NCBI GenBank assembly: GCA_009103225.1
Contig: RHPI01001965.1
Coordinates: forward strand, 623,580 to 687,579
Direction: 5' to 3'
DNA: 64,000 nt
Source: Chlorokybus atmophyticus
Lineage: Eukaryota; Streptophyta; Chlorokybophyceae; Chlorokybales; Chlorokybaceae
Shown here: piece by piece, positions 35,082-47,674 of the stretch
Position numbering within the stretch: position 1 is the first letter of the stretch
Layout of the letters: every line of letters begins with the position of its first letter
Notes under the pieces: generated by a model
The model's input: the letters and a program-made list of their open reading frames with translations, nothing else
Told to the model about the DNA's origin: nothing
The model's database searches: none
Position numbers and translations under genes: made by a program

Positions 35082-37128
35082 GTTTGCAGCAAGATCGTAG
35101 GTATCCTTCAAGGGAAAGGAAGCAGCCTGACTGGCTATCTCTAATATACAAAGCAAAAACCGCACATGTGGAGGAGCCTGAGCCAAGTACCTTCAAAGAA
35201 GCTTTGCGTGGTCCTGATGCTGAGCTATGGCAGCAAGCGATGAACGAGGAAGTTGCATCGCTGCATGAGAACAACATTTTGAAGCTGGTGTTAAAGCTGA
35301 TTTTTCCAAGTGTGTGTCACGCTTAAATGGCTGCCAAGTCACCATCAGATTTGTTGCTTATGTAGTAATAAAGACGGACTAAGTGAGACTTTCGCTTGTC
35401 AAGCTGTGTAGTGCTTGGCAGGTGTGCTCATGCAGTCATGCATGCCTATATAGTCAAAGACACAATACTACACATAAGATTGATATGGACGAGCATGGAG
35501 TCCATACAAAATGTTCATCATGAACAGTTCATGGCCACATCGGCCTAGTCTATCACTATTATATAACAATGGTGACCAGATGTAACACTCTGAAGGCAGT
35601 TTTAAAATACCTGTGGCAGTTTACATCAACGTGACACTGACTGCCATCCTGTGTTTGCTACAAGCAATATGAAGCCATTAATGGCATCATGCGTCGTTCT
35701 ATGGCAGACACTTCAAGGTTGATGTCCTGCGATGGGACATGTTCTGTGTTGGACATGCAGCCTATGAGCAGCACCTCCGACCTATGTCGATGTTTCCGAG
35801 CTGAGATTTTGAGTCCCTTGGTGGGACAGGTTATTGGACAGGTCAGCACACAGTAACAAGGCCTCCATGGTCTTTTACATTGTTGTGTCGGGAGAGCAGC
35901 AAGTGAGTACATGAGCTTGTGTAAGCTTAATGTAGGTATTATTATGTGTGGTGCACTACAGCAAAGCCATTGTGTGTGTGGTGCCCAATTCAGAGCTGTT
36001 CAAGGGGCTCTCGCCCTCTACCATCCCTTGTGGGCTGGTGGTGTACTACTGTAAGTGTGGGAGCGTAGTGTGGGGTTGTAGTGATCGGTGGGCGTCCTCT
36101 TCTCCTGGAGGTGGCGCTGCTGGACCTCCTCCACCTGCTATTGCTTGCGTGTGTTCGGTGACAAGTCCTTGTGTGTGTGCCCAAGTCTAATACGCTACCG
36201 AGCAGGCAAGTAAATGTAGAATTGTTACAGTGGGTTTACAAGCGGAAGCGTGATATTTTTGAATAAATTGAGCGGTACAAGGCGCGATTGGTTGCAAAAG
36301 GCTTCTTACAGCAAGGAGGGGTGGACTACAACGAAGTCTTTGATCTGTAGAAAAGCTATTTACATCTTGGACTTTTGCTCGCTGTAGTTGTTGCTAATGA
36401 TCTAGAACCTCACCACCTGGACCTCGAGACTGCTTTCTTGTATAGAGAGCTTGAAGAGGAGATTCTCTGTCAACACAACTTAAGGGTTTTAAGAAGGAGA
36501 TCCTGAATTTGCTTGTGGACAGAAGAAGGCCATGTATGGTTTAGATCATGCGCCTGCGTCTCGCACATTTGGCGATGCAAGGAACTTGAATAGTCGAAGT
36601 TTATGGCATCCACTGCAGCTGCCGGACTGTTTTTGCACAGATTGTTTGAAGACCATGGAGGTCTGGCTACTGATTTATATAGACATATATGTGGATGACA
36701 TCCTAGTTGGTGGAAGACAGCTTGAAAATTTGGAACATGTCAAGATGAGGATTGGAGCTGAGTTTGACGTGAGAGATTATGGAGAGGCTAAGCTGTTCTT
36801 GGGGTTTGTCATTAAGAGGGACATAGCCAACAAGGCTGCGAAGATCAGTCAGCCACCGATGGCTGCTGAGCTGATTAAGAAGTTTGGGCAAGATGTAATG
36901 CTGATTGATGTGAAATAGGCTAAGAAGGGCTTATAAGGCATTGATAAGTAGTACACAACCTCTGCTGGTAGCGACTGTCGCTACCATAGCCTAGTCGGCT
37001 AAGCCCCGCGTTACACAAGCCGAGGCTAAGCTTAGAACCGTGCCCATGGCTGTAGGTCTGCACTTGCAGAAGGCTGCTTCTGGTGCTGAGCCTTTAAACA
37101 AAGTGAAGTACCCCTACAACCGCCTTTG
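35082..37128 (+). pseudogene. Copia reverse-transcriptase region (left part of a split element)
   Basis: RRYPSRERKQPDW, FKEALRGPDAELWQQAMNEE and HENN (35097-35280), then after an insertion WVYKRKRD, IERYKARLVAKGFLQQGGVD and YNEVF (36228-36345), YIDIYVDDILVGGRQLENLE (RT active site DD, about 36680), FDVRDYGEAKLFLGFVIKRD, and MAVGLHLQKAASGAEPLNKV ending KYPYNRL at about 37125. Stops and frameshifts are numerous (after VFDL, after IFE). The RNase H half continues at 45905. A Gypsy element and a hAT element sit between. Confidence 0.85.
35301..36225. mobile_element. Unclassified insertion in Copia RT
   Basis: Copia homology stops at HENNILKLVLK and resumes at WVYKRKRD, leaving about 0.92 kb of unrelated sequence. 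It begins near TGTGTGTCACGC. It has no coding domain I recognise; it could be a solo LTR or a non-autonomous element. Confidence 0.5.
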
Positions 37129-37670
37129 TAATAACACCACCATCGCCGGTGATGCCCCGCAATACTCTATCCCAACACCCACACCGCCAATGACAAGCCT
37201 GTCAAGCCGCCGGCAGCATGACGTTGTGGCAGAAGTCTGAATGATGTCTCATCAGCTCATGAGACCTTTCATGTTGAGTCGGTTTTCACTATAACTTTTC
37301 GATATACAAGTTCATACCAGATATCATCCATATTAATAGGGTTACCGATAAAAATCTAACGTGAGCCAAGTAAGTGATAGATATAAAAAGGCATATTCTC
37401 GAGAATATGCTCATTGAAAATCTAACGATAAGGTACCTACGATAGGATACTTATTGACGAGGTACCTCACTTGATGTTTGCCTGTAGTGATCACATATAT
37501 GACACTAAAATAGGCTTGAAGTTATTGAAAGTATAATAAAATAACATAAGTTAGCTTTGATAAGCGAGGAACTATAAAAAAAGGTACAAATAAATATTTA
37601 AGTATACATACTCATACAAAATGTCGTTTTGGGGTAGCAATAATACCTGTATTGTTATTTCTTTTGTTAC
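37129..37670. other. Junction region and probable Gypsy 3' LTR
   Basis: AT-rich. A segment at 37551-37660 (AAGCGA..., AAATATTTAAGTATACATAC, TAGCAATAATACCTGTATTG) resembles 45540-45720 and 45775-45905, the expected partner LTR. A long C-run (37671-37687, one N), which is a G-run on the Gypsy coding strand, immediately precedes it and would serve as polypurine tract. Confidence 0.5.
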
Positions 37671-38410
37671 CCCCCCCCCCNCCCCCCTAAGACTTTCAAC
37701 GTCCTCGTTGAACTCAACTTGATCAGTCTTGGTTTTAAGTAATTGTATTAATGAGATAGCGGAAAATGACAGGGTGGTGATGAAACTGCATTGCCAGTCT
37801 GTGATCAACCAAGCGAACAATTTACGAGTCGGGATGTGAATCCTTAACAGCTTGAAGCAACTCGCGGCGGTGCGTAAGATGCCTCTCGGGCTCCCAACTG
37901 TTACGTTCCGACCATATCCTTTTCACTTCACAAAATAACAGGTTGCGCGTCATCAACTAGTTAGTTTATGGTCCGGTATAGCTTTCATCTTGTATTCGAG
38001 CTCGCTGTCCGCCTCAACTAGTGGTGGTGGAGGCTGCGTTCTTCCGTTTAAGCGGTTAGGTTTCAACAAGCTCACATGGAACACGTTGTGTATACGCACA
38101 CTTGGGGGCAATTGCAGGCAATAAGCGTGCGTACCAACTCTGTCAGTGATAGAGAAACGAATTCAATCATTGGGGCAGCAACTTGCGAGCATCCGTACCT
38201 TTGATGGTCATGTTCTTTACGTTAAGCAATACTTTATCGCCGACATCGAAAGTGGCCATTCTTCAATGTGTATCAGCAAAAGCTTTTCGCCTGTCTTATG
38301 CTTTTGACAAACATAGCTTGGCTCGAGCCAAGTGTTCCTGCATAGCAATGCTAACACCCGTTGCCGCTAGTACAGTAAGGGCATTGCGAGATACGCGCAA
38401 TGACGCTGGT

Positions 38411-38418
38411 GTGTTTAG
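38411..38418. repeat. hAT target-site duplication, left copy
   Basis: GTGTTTAG, identical to 41632-41639, directly outside the hAT terminal repeat. Confidence 0.95.
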
Positions 38419-38874
38419 CATGGTCACAAGGTACGCGACTTTTAGACCAATAGTACGCGTTTGGACGCGTACAGAGACCCCGCGTACCTAATACGCAGTC
38501 TGTACGCAGTCTGTACGCCAGTGTAACTGGGTTACGCTCCAGTTACGCTGAGATACAGCTTAGCACTGTATCTCAACCGTAACTGGTCAGTCTAGTGTAA
38601 CTAGGCGGCGGTGCAGGCAACATAGTTGGCGGCAGCGGCGGCGTTAGCGGCGGCAGGCAGGTGGGAACGGCGCTCCTTTAGCTGCAAGCTTCATCTCTCA
38701 AGCTACTGTAGCTGCGCCTGATAGCCATTAGCTACAAGGTGTGTGCGTGGGTATGCACTGGTTGCCTGCATGCTTGGCTATGCGCCCATCATACATCATG
38801 CAGCCTGCAAGTCATACCATCAACGTGCTATATGTGATTTGCATGTGTTCATAATAGTGTTTGTTTATGTTAGA

Positions 38875-41393
38875 ATGACGCAAAGTGCGCTGTGGAAGCA
38901 CGTCGACATAATAGAGAGAAAGCCTCATGGCAACTTTCGTGTGAGGTGTGTTTATTGCGAGCACGAGTGGACAGGAAGTGTTTCACGTATTGGTGCCCAT
39001 CTGAGTGGTGAACGTGGAGTCACCAAGTGCACAACCCCTCCCGAGGAGATCGTCTTGCAACTTACACAAGCCAAGAAAGACAAGGAGAAAGAGGGTGAGA
39101 AGAGGAGGAGGTTGGACTTGCTAGATCAACTCACATCCGCCATTGGGGATGCTGGTGCAGGTACTTGAATGCATGCGTGCATGCATTGAAGCTTGGCAAG
39201 CAGTGGTGCTGCTCATCACGCATCAAATCAATCACATTGTGCTATAGATTCAAGCGCCACCGTTCCTTCTAGTCAACAACAAACTCTTGATGCAACTTTC
39301 AAGCGTGGGGATAAAGCGCATGTGGATGAAGCCATTGCTCGGTTTTTCTTCAGCAATGGCATCCCCTTCAACGTGGCAAGGTCCCCTTACTTTATCGCAG
39401 CAATGAAAGCGGTTGGCAAGTTTGGCGCTTCATATACCCCTCCCTCATCCGAGGCGCTTCGCACAACCTTGTTGGAAAAGGAGTATGCTAGGGTGAATGG
39501 CGAACTTGCAGTCATCAAGGACTCAACACGAGAAACCTCATGCACAATTGCTAGCGATGGATGGTCGGACACGTCCAACCGTCCATTGTTGAATGTGCTC
39601 ATGGTGAGTCCTAAAGGAGAAGTTTTTCTTCAAGCAATCAACACGGAAGGGAAGGAGAAGACGGCGGAGTATGTATCCGAGCAGCTGATCTCCACCATTG
39701 ATGAAGTAAGTGGTGCACTCGTTCATTGCCATTATAGATTGTGTACACAACCATGCTAAGTAACACATGCAAGCACTGACTGGCAGCACTTTATGAGCAC
39801 ATGCATCACACGCGCATGCTCATGCTCGCACCCGACACAAGTACGCATGCGTGTGACACATGCATGCACTGACTGGCAGCACTTTGTGAGCACATGCATT
39901 ACACGCGCATGCTCATGCTCGCACACAACACAAGTACTTATGCGTGTGACACATGCACGCACTGACTGGCAGCACTTTGTGAGCACATGCATCACACACG
40001 CATGCTCATACACGCACACAACACAAGTACTTATGTGTGTAACTTGCAGGTGGGGTCCGCGAATGTGATACAAGTTGTCATGGACAATGCAAGCGTGTGC
40101 GTAGCTGCTGCACGTCTGATCACTAGCGAATACCCGCACATCACATGGACGCCGTGCACCGCGCATTGCTTGGACTTATTGCTTGAGGATATAGGCAAGT
40201 TGGAGTGGGTTAAAAGCGTGGTGGCTGATGGCAAACGCATAGTGAAGTTCATTACCAACCACCATCGTTCCTTGGCCATCTTCCGCTCCAAAGCCAAGCT
40301 AGAGCTGCTCAAGCCAGGTGAAATAGCATGCGTGCATGTGTGTAGTTAGAGATCAACTTAGTACAAGCGCAAGATTAATGGTAGACAGCAACCATGTGAA
40401 ATTGCAGCTGATTGCCCGCGCATGCATGCATGCTCATGTCATGCGCGTGCTTGTTTGCTCATAGCTACTTGTTGTGCAGGAGATACTCGCTTCGCAACGT
40501 CATTCATAACTCTTGCAAGGCTAGTCGAGGTCAAAGACGCTCTCGACGAGGTGGTGGTGAGCAGGGACTGGAAGGCTTGGGCCGACAAGGGTGTGCATAA
40601 GCAAGAAGCTGCTGCAGTCAGAGCGTTGATCTTGGCACCAGATTTCTGGTCACAAGTGGCATTAGTGAATGCGGTGTCGGCCCCCATCGTGGATCTGCTG
40701 CGTTTGGTTGATGGGAACTTGCCCACCATAGGCAAAGTGTACGCCAAGATGTTTCGTGTTGGCGACCAGCTCAAGCATCTGAAGGGCATGACTGAACAAC
40801 AACGACTTGATGTGCGCGCCTGTTGGAGGGACAGGTGGATCATGCTGCATAGTGACATGCATGCAGCAGGCTATGTGCTGGATCCCGAATATTGGGGTCA
40901 TGAGCAGCACACCAATGAGGAAGTTATGGAAGGCTTTGCAACGATGGTGGAGAGGGTCCTGCAGTCCCATGACAAGGTTGACTTGGCGTTGCAACAGCTA
41001 CACATGTACCGAAGTAAGATGGGGCTGTTCGGCAAAGAGGCAGTGCAACGAGCGGCTCTCACAATGCCCGCGCATGCTTGGTGGCACATGTATGGTGGTA
41101 GTGTACCCGAGTTGCAGCAGCTAGCGATGCGCGTGTTGGCTCAACCATCATCAGCTTGTAGCTGTGAGAGATCCTGGAGCACGTACGACTTCATCCACTC
41201 AAAGAGAAGGAATCGGCTGCAAGCACGCAGGGCAGAGAAGTTGGTGTTTGTCTTCACCAACTTGAGGCAGCTGAAGAAGATCCACAACCCACATTATGTG
41301 CAGGAGTTTGTTGAGTGGGAGGCAGACTCTGATGTGGACGTGTTGTCTAGTAATGATGATGAGGGGGGCGAGTCTGATGATTACTCGGTGTAA
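38875..41393 (+). CDS. hAT transposase (BED finger, RNase H-like, dimerisation domain)
   Basis: Catalyses excision and insertion of the element. Exon 1, 38875 to about 39160, carries a BED zinc finger (LWKHVDI...VRCVYCEHEW...GAHLSGERG...KC). Exon 2, about 39204-39705, has the DUF659-like part with SCTIASDGWSD (first catalytic Asp). Exon 3, 40050-40317, has VVMDNAS (second Asp) and WTPCTAHCLDLLLEDI (the C-x2-H motif). Exon 4, 40480-41393, begins DTRFATSF and ends with the hAT dimerisation block SSACSCERSWSTYDFIHSKR. About 650 residues. Exons 2-4 join in phase, but I could not close the exon 1/2 junction, so either a splice site was missed or a frameshift is present. Apart from this the copy looks intact and recently active. 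Start chosen at MTQSALWKHV; an upstream ATG at 38743 is in frame. Confidence 0.9.
39771..40045. repeat. 93-bp tandem repeat x3 in a hAT intron
   Basis: TGACTGGCAGCACTTT recurs at 39777, 39870 and 39963, each followed by GAGCACATGCAT-ACAC and a CATGCTCA block. It lies wholly within the intron between exons 2 and 3 of the hAT transposase. Confidence 0.9.
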
Positions 41394-41631
41394 CTAGGCA
41401 GACACATGTGATGGGCTATGTCTGCACACATGCTTCGCTGTAACATAGTGTTCTCTGCTCATTGTTTACTGTTGTGCACATGTACGCAAGTAGCATGCTT
41501 GATGCTCGTGAAGCAACACGACAAAACTGCCACTGTAGCGTACTGCCACGTACTGGCATAAATGGGTACATGTATGTACGCGTACACCACCGCTCACGTA
41601 CTAAACGCGTACTGTGTACCATGTGACCATG

Positions 41632-41639
41632 GTGTTTAG
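41632..41639. repeat. hAT target-site duplication, right copy
   Basis: GTGTTTAG, matching 38411-38418. Confidence 0.95.
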
Positions 41640-44600
41640 GTGAATCCCATAATCAAGAAAAAATGGCGGTTCCTTTACACTTTCCTGCCACGCATTGTTT
41701 ACGGCGAATTCTATCATCAGCAGGTGCCTGTCCCAATTAGAATGATCACGAGCCACATATTGTGGGTGGAAAGCCATTGACATGCTTTGTTTCACCCCAA
41801 ATAATTCACAGACCTCTCAAAAACTCGAAGAAAAAGTGAGGATCCCAATCCGTGATGAGTTCACGAGGCACACCGTAAACTCTGAAGATCGTTGACACAA
41901 ATAAATGTGCCAAGTTCCGTGCACTTTCAGTTGTGCAACACGGGGCAATGCACCATGTCGGTCAAACAATCAATAAAAACCACAATAGCAGTGTATTTAG
42001 CTACTGTTTTAGGCGGGTCAGTAATTGGATCCATATTGACACTAGCCCACGTCTATTTTGGGATTGCCAACAGCTTCAGCAATCCTGCTTGTTTTGTTGT
42101 GGTGGTTTAATACATTAACACACGTCACATGTGCGAACATATTGATCCACATCAGTCGACATCCATAGCCACCAATACAACAATTGCGCAGCTTTGAGCC
42201 TTTTGTGTTTCTCCAAATGCTCAGCATCCAGCAAGTCATGCATTGATTGCAAGCATTGCTTACGCAAGTCGGTTAACTTGGGAATTTCCAACTGCTCCCC
42301 TTTATACCACAACTTGCCAACAGCAGTAAGATATTGGCAAGTTGGTTCGACTGCGAAACCAATCATCTAAGACATAAACCGTGAACATTTCTTTTCTTAA
42401 GAGGTCATCAGGCTGTTGCGCATTACGCGTACTTCGAGACTGCGTAAGTGGTAAAAGAGCAGGGCTACGACTTAGTGGATCCACCACATAGGTGCGATCC
42501 GGATGGTATTGCCAAGTGAAAGTGAAGCGAGAAATGAACTCGTTCCACCTAGCTTGCCGTCTCAATAAAACGTTGCGTATGGCAAATAGTTTCTTAATGA
42601 TTAGTAATTACTAAAAACTCCAAACCTTCCAAGTAGCTACGCCACGTGTGTGACGCGTGCACAACCCCGAGCAGTTCTTGCGCAGTAGCTTTGTAATTGC
42701 GCTCAGCAGGATTGAACTTTTTTCTTATATATGCAGATAGCCTGTCATCTTGTAAGGACTGCCCCACACCCAATGATGGAAGCATCACCAATCACCACGA
42801 AAGGTTTTATATGGTCGAGGAAGGCTAATACAGGGGCTTGTGTTAACGCACCTTTAATGCGTGTACATGCAACCTCGTGTGCCTCCGTCCACACAGATTT
42901 AAACATCCGTCCGTCCGAAGTAAAAATGCTAATGGATTTGCCATGCTAGAGTATGCTCGCATGAACTTGCGGAAATAATTGGCCAGTTCAACGAAAGCAC
43001 GTAATTGATGTACATCTTTAAGTGGTGGCCAATCCTTCACCGCACACACCTTTTGAGGATCTGGCTTTAATTCTTTTTTTGCAAATCACATGCCCCAAAA
43101 AAGGTATTTCGTCCGTCGCAAAATTGCATTTGGACCAGTTGGCATAGAATTTGTGTTCGCGCAACTTAGACAGGATTAATACCACATGACTGTGGTGTTC
43201 CTCCCGCGTTCTAATGAACACGCTAATGTCGTCAAGATATATTAATATCAATTTGTACAAAGCATCAGCAACACCGCATTTCTTAACCCAAAGGGCAACA
43301 CTTTGTGCTCAAAGTAACCTATTAGGGTGCGAAATGCAGTTTTCTGCATGTTCAATAGATAGATGTTAATTCGATGGTAACCACTGCTCAGATCCAGTGT
43401 GCTAAACACTGTTGCACCTGACAGCTTATCAAACAAGTCATCAATTCGAGTTTCCACAGTCACCTTGTTTAATGCACGGTACTCAACACACACGCATAGC
43501 TTGCCATTCTTTTTGAGCACAAACAAAATTGGTGTTCCCAAAGGAGATATGCTTTTGTAATCAAACTTTTATGTAATAACTTTTTAAGCTGTTGTTCCAT
43601 TTACGCGTGTTATAAAGAACTTACCTCGTAAATTCGCCGCAAAGGTGGCTTTGCCCCTTCTTCTAATGTAATAGTATGGTGTATGTTTCTATCAAGAGGC
43701 GCCTTTGGGAGTTCATCCTAAAATACATCTATGTATTGTTCCGTAAGTGACTACACCACAGGATCTAAGACAACGTGTGTAGCTAGTGTTAATTCTACCT
43801 GTCGTAAGTGCATCAAATACACCTCTTCACGTATGCGCATGCAACACTTCAGTTGCATAGTAGAGGGGCGGAACATTGTCGCAAGCAACACGTGCAACTG
43901 AAGGCGCAGTCACCTTACGTTACCTTTACGAATGGTGCAAATATTGGCTCGAGAGTTTAATTGCAAACCTGCTTCAGTGTGCCATTGTTCCCCTAAAACA
44001 ACATCCGCCCCGGGGATACTAATATCCATTTTTCTCCCCCCTTGAATAATCTTGATTATGGGTCATGATATTGAGGGATGACTATGCATGCACTGATGGC
44101 ATGTTGTAGTTGCAATTCGTGTAATTGCTTGATAGCAGTTGCCAACTCAGCAAATGGTACATTGATCAAAACACCCATTTGTGTTAGCTAACACTGGTGG
44201 TGTGCTCATTTCAGTCCATACATTTGGCACATCATCAAGCAAAGAAACTTTATCAAAATGTACAGAGTTTTTAACTTCATTCTGCTCGACTATGCTACCA
44301 ACCATGGACAATTCCTATTTCTTGTCCTTTTGCTGCTTGGCCTTTTGTGCGTTCTGCTTTGAGTAGCGCTTTGCCTGCATGTGGCCCGGCTTCTTACAGT
44401 AGTTGCAAGTGAGGTTGGGCGGAGTTTGAGGGGCCAGCAGGTCTTGATACTGATGCTTTGGCCTTTTTTGGCAAAACGAGGCTTGCTGTCAGTGGTAAGC
44501 CGCTTGGGAGCCGAAGATGGTGCCGCAGTTGCAGTCCTTAATTAACGCACCGCATTGTCAACAGCTGTCACCAATGTGATGAGCATGAGTAGCTCCTCAG

Positions 44601-45529
44601 CGCGCCGATCCAATTGTGTGGATGTGTTGACGGCGCAATGCTTCAGTAGCTTGTAATCCAAGCCACGCCAAAACATGTCCAACTCATCAGCTTCGCTGAT
44701 TTGTAAACGACCAGCATTGATCTCGCTCACACATGGTTGGAAGTCCTGCACATATTGCTGTACAGAAAGCCCATTCTGCTTCATAATGTGAAGCTCGTTG
44801 CGAGCTTGCTACAGAGGATCTATGCCATCGTGACGCTGCTTCATAACAGAGAATAACATGCAATATTGATCCGGTGGTGTCACAACCCTTCCGCCGATAC
44901 CACTCAGCAAGTGCATCATCCGGGAACAACAACTCAGCCGCACGCAGCCAAAATGGCTCGATAAAGTGGAAAACGTGACATACGCCTTCAACTTCATCAT
45001 CTAGTTAAAGCTGGCGCCTGACTTCTTTCGTTTGACTGCTCGCGTGCCAACAATTCAACGGGGCTGCGCAGTACGTTCCTGGCGTTATGGTTGCTGTGCT
45101 TTTATCGCCGCAACCTTAAATTCCAGATTATGTACTTCTACCCCATACAACATAGAACCCATCAATGATTTCAACCACTCCACGAGGGTCTATGTCAAAG
45201 TAAATGCAATATCCGGCGCAGAATGTAGATGTTTTAAAACAGCGTTATCCACGATATTGTTATTCTCGGGATCAGATGGAAGTGGCACCTCCTCCATTGA
45301 TGGAAACTCCTTCTTGCGAGACAGCTTCTTGTTGGATTCATCTCCCTTTACAGAGGGAGCTGCCACAGATTCACTTTCCTCAACCATTTGCCTTGCAGTA
45401 AGGCAAAATGGAGAAGTGAAAATCCTACCAATGAACTCGTTTTAATAATGGATCACAACGACCCAAGTTAATGTAAGTTCCAAACAGTCCAAACCAGTCC
45501 CCAATAAGGAAAGGTTGAATCGGGAGTGT

Positions 45530-45904
45530 CACCAGAGAAGAGGTAAAGATAAGTATTTAAGTATACGTATAAATATAGTATAAGTATAGATATAGATAGA
45601 TATAATATAAGTATGGGTACATTATAAGTATAGAAGTATAAGTATAGATAAGTATTTGAGTATACTTATTCATCCAAGATGTGTTGTTTATGTAGCAAAA
45701 ATACCCCTGTTATTACTGCTCCCGTTGCATTCCTCTTTTCTACGGTTCTTCATTTATTGAAGCTTGTAGTAATTTATTATAGCTTTGACAAGCGAAATAC
45801 CGTAGAAAAGAGGTATAAATAAGTATTTTAGTATACCTGTTAATACAAGATGTGTTATTTATGTAGCAACAACTTGATTGAATACCCCTGTTATTATTGC
45901 TACT
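45530..45904. repeat. AT-rich LTR-like repeats at the right end of the Gypsy element
   Basis: Two divergent copies of a segment (AAGTATTTAAGTATAC..., TGTGTT-TTTATGTAGCAA, ATACCCCTGTTATTA) at about 45540-45720 and 45810-45905, with a TATAAGTATAGATA microsatellite between (45565-45660). Related to 37551-37660. Confidence 0.6.
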
Positions 45905-46640
45905 CAAATTACATTACAGCCTGACTTGAAGTCTGCTATCCTTTTTATGGCAAGGAGGCCTGATACTACTTATGCAGCGGGAGTATTAGCAAGGTTTACG
46001 TTCAGTCCTACTATAAGACCGAACATAAAGTACCATAGAGCACTAGAAAGCTGCAGTTGCAGTGAAATACATTGGCATGACTACATCAATTGACGTCTTA
46101 GCCCGAGAAGAGACTAAGCCTAAAAGCTATTGTGATGCTAACTTTGCTAGAGATGTGGACAACCGCAAGTCTACATCCAGGTTTGCCTTCATGCCGAATT
46201 GAAGTTTGGTGAGCTGGAGTTCTAAACTGCAAGCTACCGTGGCAATTTCAACTGCTGAGGCTGAGTACGTCGATGCGTCCCATGCTGTGAAAAAAGCGAT
46301 GTGATTGAAAGTGTTAATGGCTAACCTGGGCTATGAGCCAAGCTGTGTGATGTTCTGATGTGACAACCAGAGCGCCATCAAGCTGAAGAAGCACCAACTT
46401 GCTTCAATGCGGGCTAAGCACATTGATGTGGTTCATCAAATTGTGCGTGAGAGAGGAAGCTGCAAGAAAGGAAGTGCAGTTTAACTATCGCAAGACTGAA
46501 GACTTGCTGGCGGACGTCTTCACTAAGGCTCTTCCTCTGCCCACGTCTAAGACATGCTGCTCTGGACTTGGCATTTCCTGGCTGTCTACGTGGGAGTCGG
46601 AATATAGACCGCCTGGTTTTATTATGTTGAAGTAGACCTG
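45905..46640 (+). pseudogene. Copia RNase H region (right part of the split element)
   Basis: RRPDTTYAAGVLARFTFSPT (45950-46010) is the continuation expected after KYPYNRL at 37125. HQLASMRAKHIDVVH (about 46392) and NYRKTEDLLADVFTKALPLP (about 46482-46540) mark the Copia C-terminus. In-frame stops are present. No LTR could be recognised beyond 46640. Confidence 0.85.
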
Positions 46641-47641
46641 TTTGAGGTTTACTCAGGTTGTCATAAAACTACCCGGTCTGAAACTCGGTTTGTACAATAG
46701 CATATACTAGCCGTGGTTATATAACATCTATATTACTTGTATGCATGCCTTGTACAGATTGCTTGCGCATGTCACGAAGATAGTTCTAAGCTATATGCAT
46801 TCTATGAATGATGAATAAATGGGTTGATTGAGGTTGCAAATTATGAAGTTATTAGTTATGTGGTCAAGTCTACGTGTGCAAGAATCGCTTAAGTCCGTAT
46901 TAGGGACTTGCAACCAAAAAGTTGCAAATAAAAATGAAACATTACACGTGAGCAAACTCACGCATAATGGCGGAAACGCTTTTGCGGTATCAACCTGAGT
47001 AGGTACTAACCTGCTACAGACCCATGAATCTTGTAGTGAGCCAAGCGCTAACTACCAATAGAGCGGTGGTTGAATCTAAGTATTTATTATAGGTAAATGT
47101 TTATTTAGACGAAAAAAGCTATTGAATTGTGCAAAGGCATTTGTTGGAATAAATGAGTGTGGGCTCATCTCGGGCGGTGCTCTGCTACGATTGATAAGCC
47201 TTTTTTGAATTGTAATTATAGACAACCCAAGAAAGACCTGGTTCGATTTGGTTTAATGACTTTTGGAGCATGGGGCACGCAATTGCATCACTATTTTGGT
47301 TACCTGTGACAGTTTTTCCTATGACGTCAACGGGAAGCAAGGTGCACGGTGTTGGAGGTGCTAAAGAGCTGCATTAGGTGAAACTCTCATGACACATCTA
47401 TGCACACGCTTCTCCAAGCACATGTATACAAGATTCATGGTGCGGAATTGTTAGAAAGAGTTAGCAAATGATCCCCTTAAGGATTTGGGTTGGGTAATAC
47501 AACAAAACATTGAAGAACGCAAGTTTAATTGCATCATATGTTGATTCAAAATTAAGCAATCAATAATCAATATCTTAGGGCCGAGTAGTTGAAATTACAA
47601 AGTCTTCATGCTAGCTTCGCATAGTCGCGAAAATTTCCAAG

Positions 47642-47674
47642 TCCTTGACTCCCACTTGAAGTGGGAGTCAAGGA
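47642..47674. repeat. Perfect palindrome, 16-bp arms, 1-nt loop
   Basis: TCCTTGACTCCCACTT, G, then the exact reverse complement. Confidence 0.95.

Larger units (their letters stand above)
38419..41631 (+). mobile_element. hAT-superfamily DNA transposon, complete
   Basis: 3213 bp. It begins CATGGTCACAAGGTAC and ends GTACCATGTGACCATG, i.e. 16-bp terminal inverted repeats with one mismatch. It is flanked by the 8-bp duplication GTGTTTAG (38411-38418 and 41632-41639), the length hAT transposases create. It interrupts the Gypsy integrase codons: removing it and one duplication restores DYGIHLNTPASLR. Subterminal GTACGCG-type repeats lie at both ends. It carries one transposase gene. Confidence 0.95.
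37688..45880 (-). mobile_element. Ty3/Gypsy retrotransposon, decayed and interrupted by hAT
   Basis: Reading on -: gag (44784-44542, VQQYVQDFQPCVSEINAG), a CCHC-like knuckle CNYCKKPGHMQAKR at about 44400 with the last Cys changed to Arg, protease-region remnants about 44240-43960, RT 43541-43018 (TLDLSSGYHRI, YLDDISVFIRT, FLGHVIC), RNase H 42791-42302 (NYKATAQELLGVVHASHTW, PDRTYVVDPLSRS), and integrase (HDLLDAEHLEKHKR...CDVC zinc finger about 42240-42120; NNAWQESVKEPPFFLDYG about 41700-41640). The integrase C-terminus continues left of the hAT insertion (FDVGDKVLLNVKN at about 38240). Multiple stops and frameshifts make it inactive. The LTR-like repeats at both ends are imperfect and AT-rich. 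Confidence 0.85.

Noticed and set aside
38743-38874. Upstream in-frame ATG as the hAT transposase start
   Set aside because: The added residues are hydrophobic and unlike a BED-finger N-terminus; ATG 38875 starts right before the finger.
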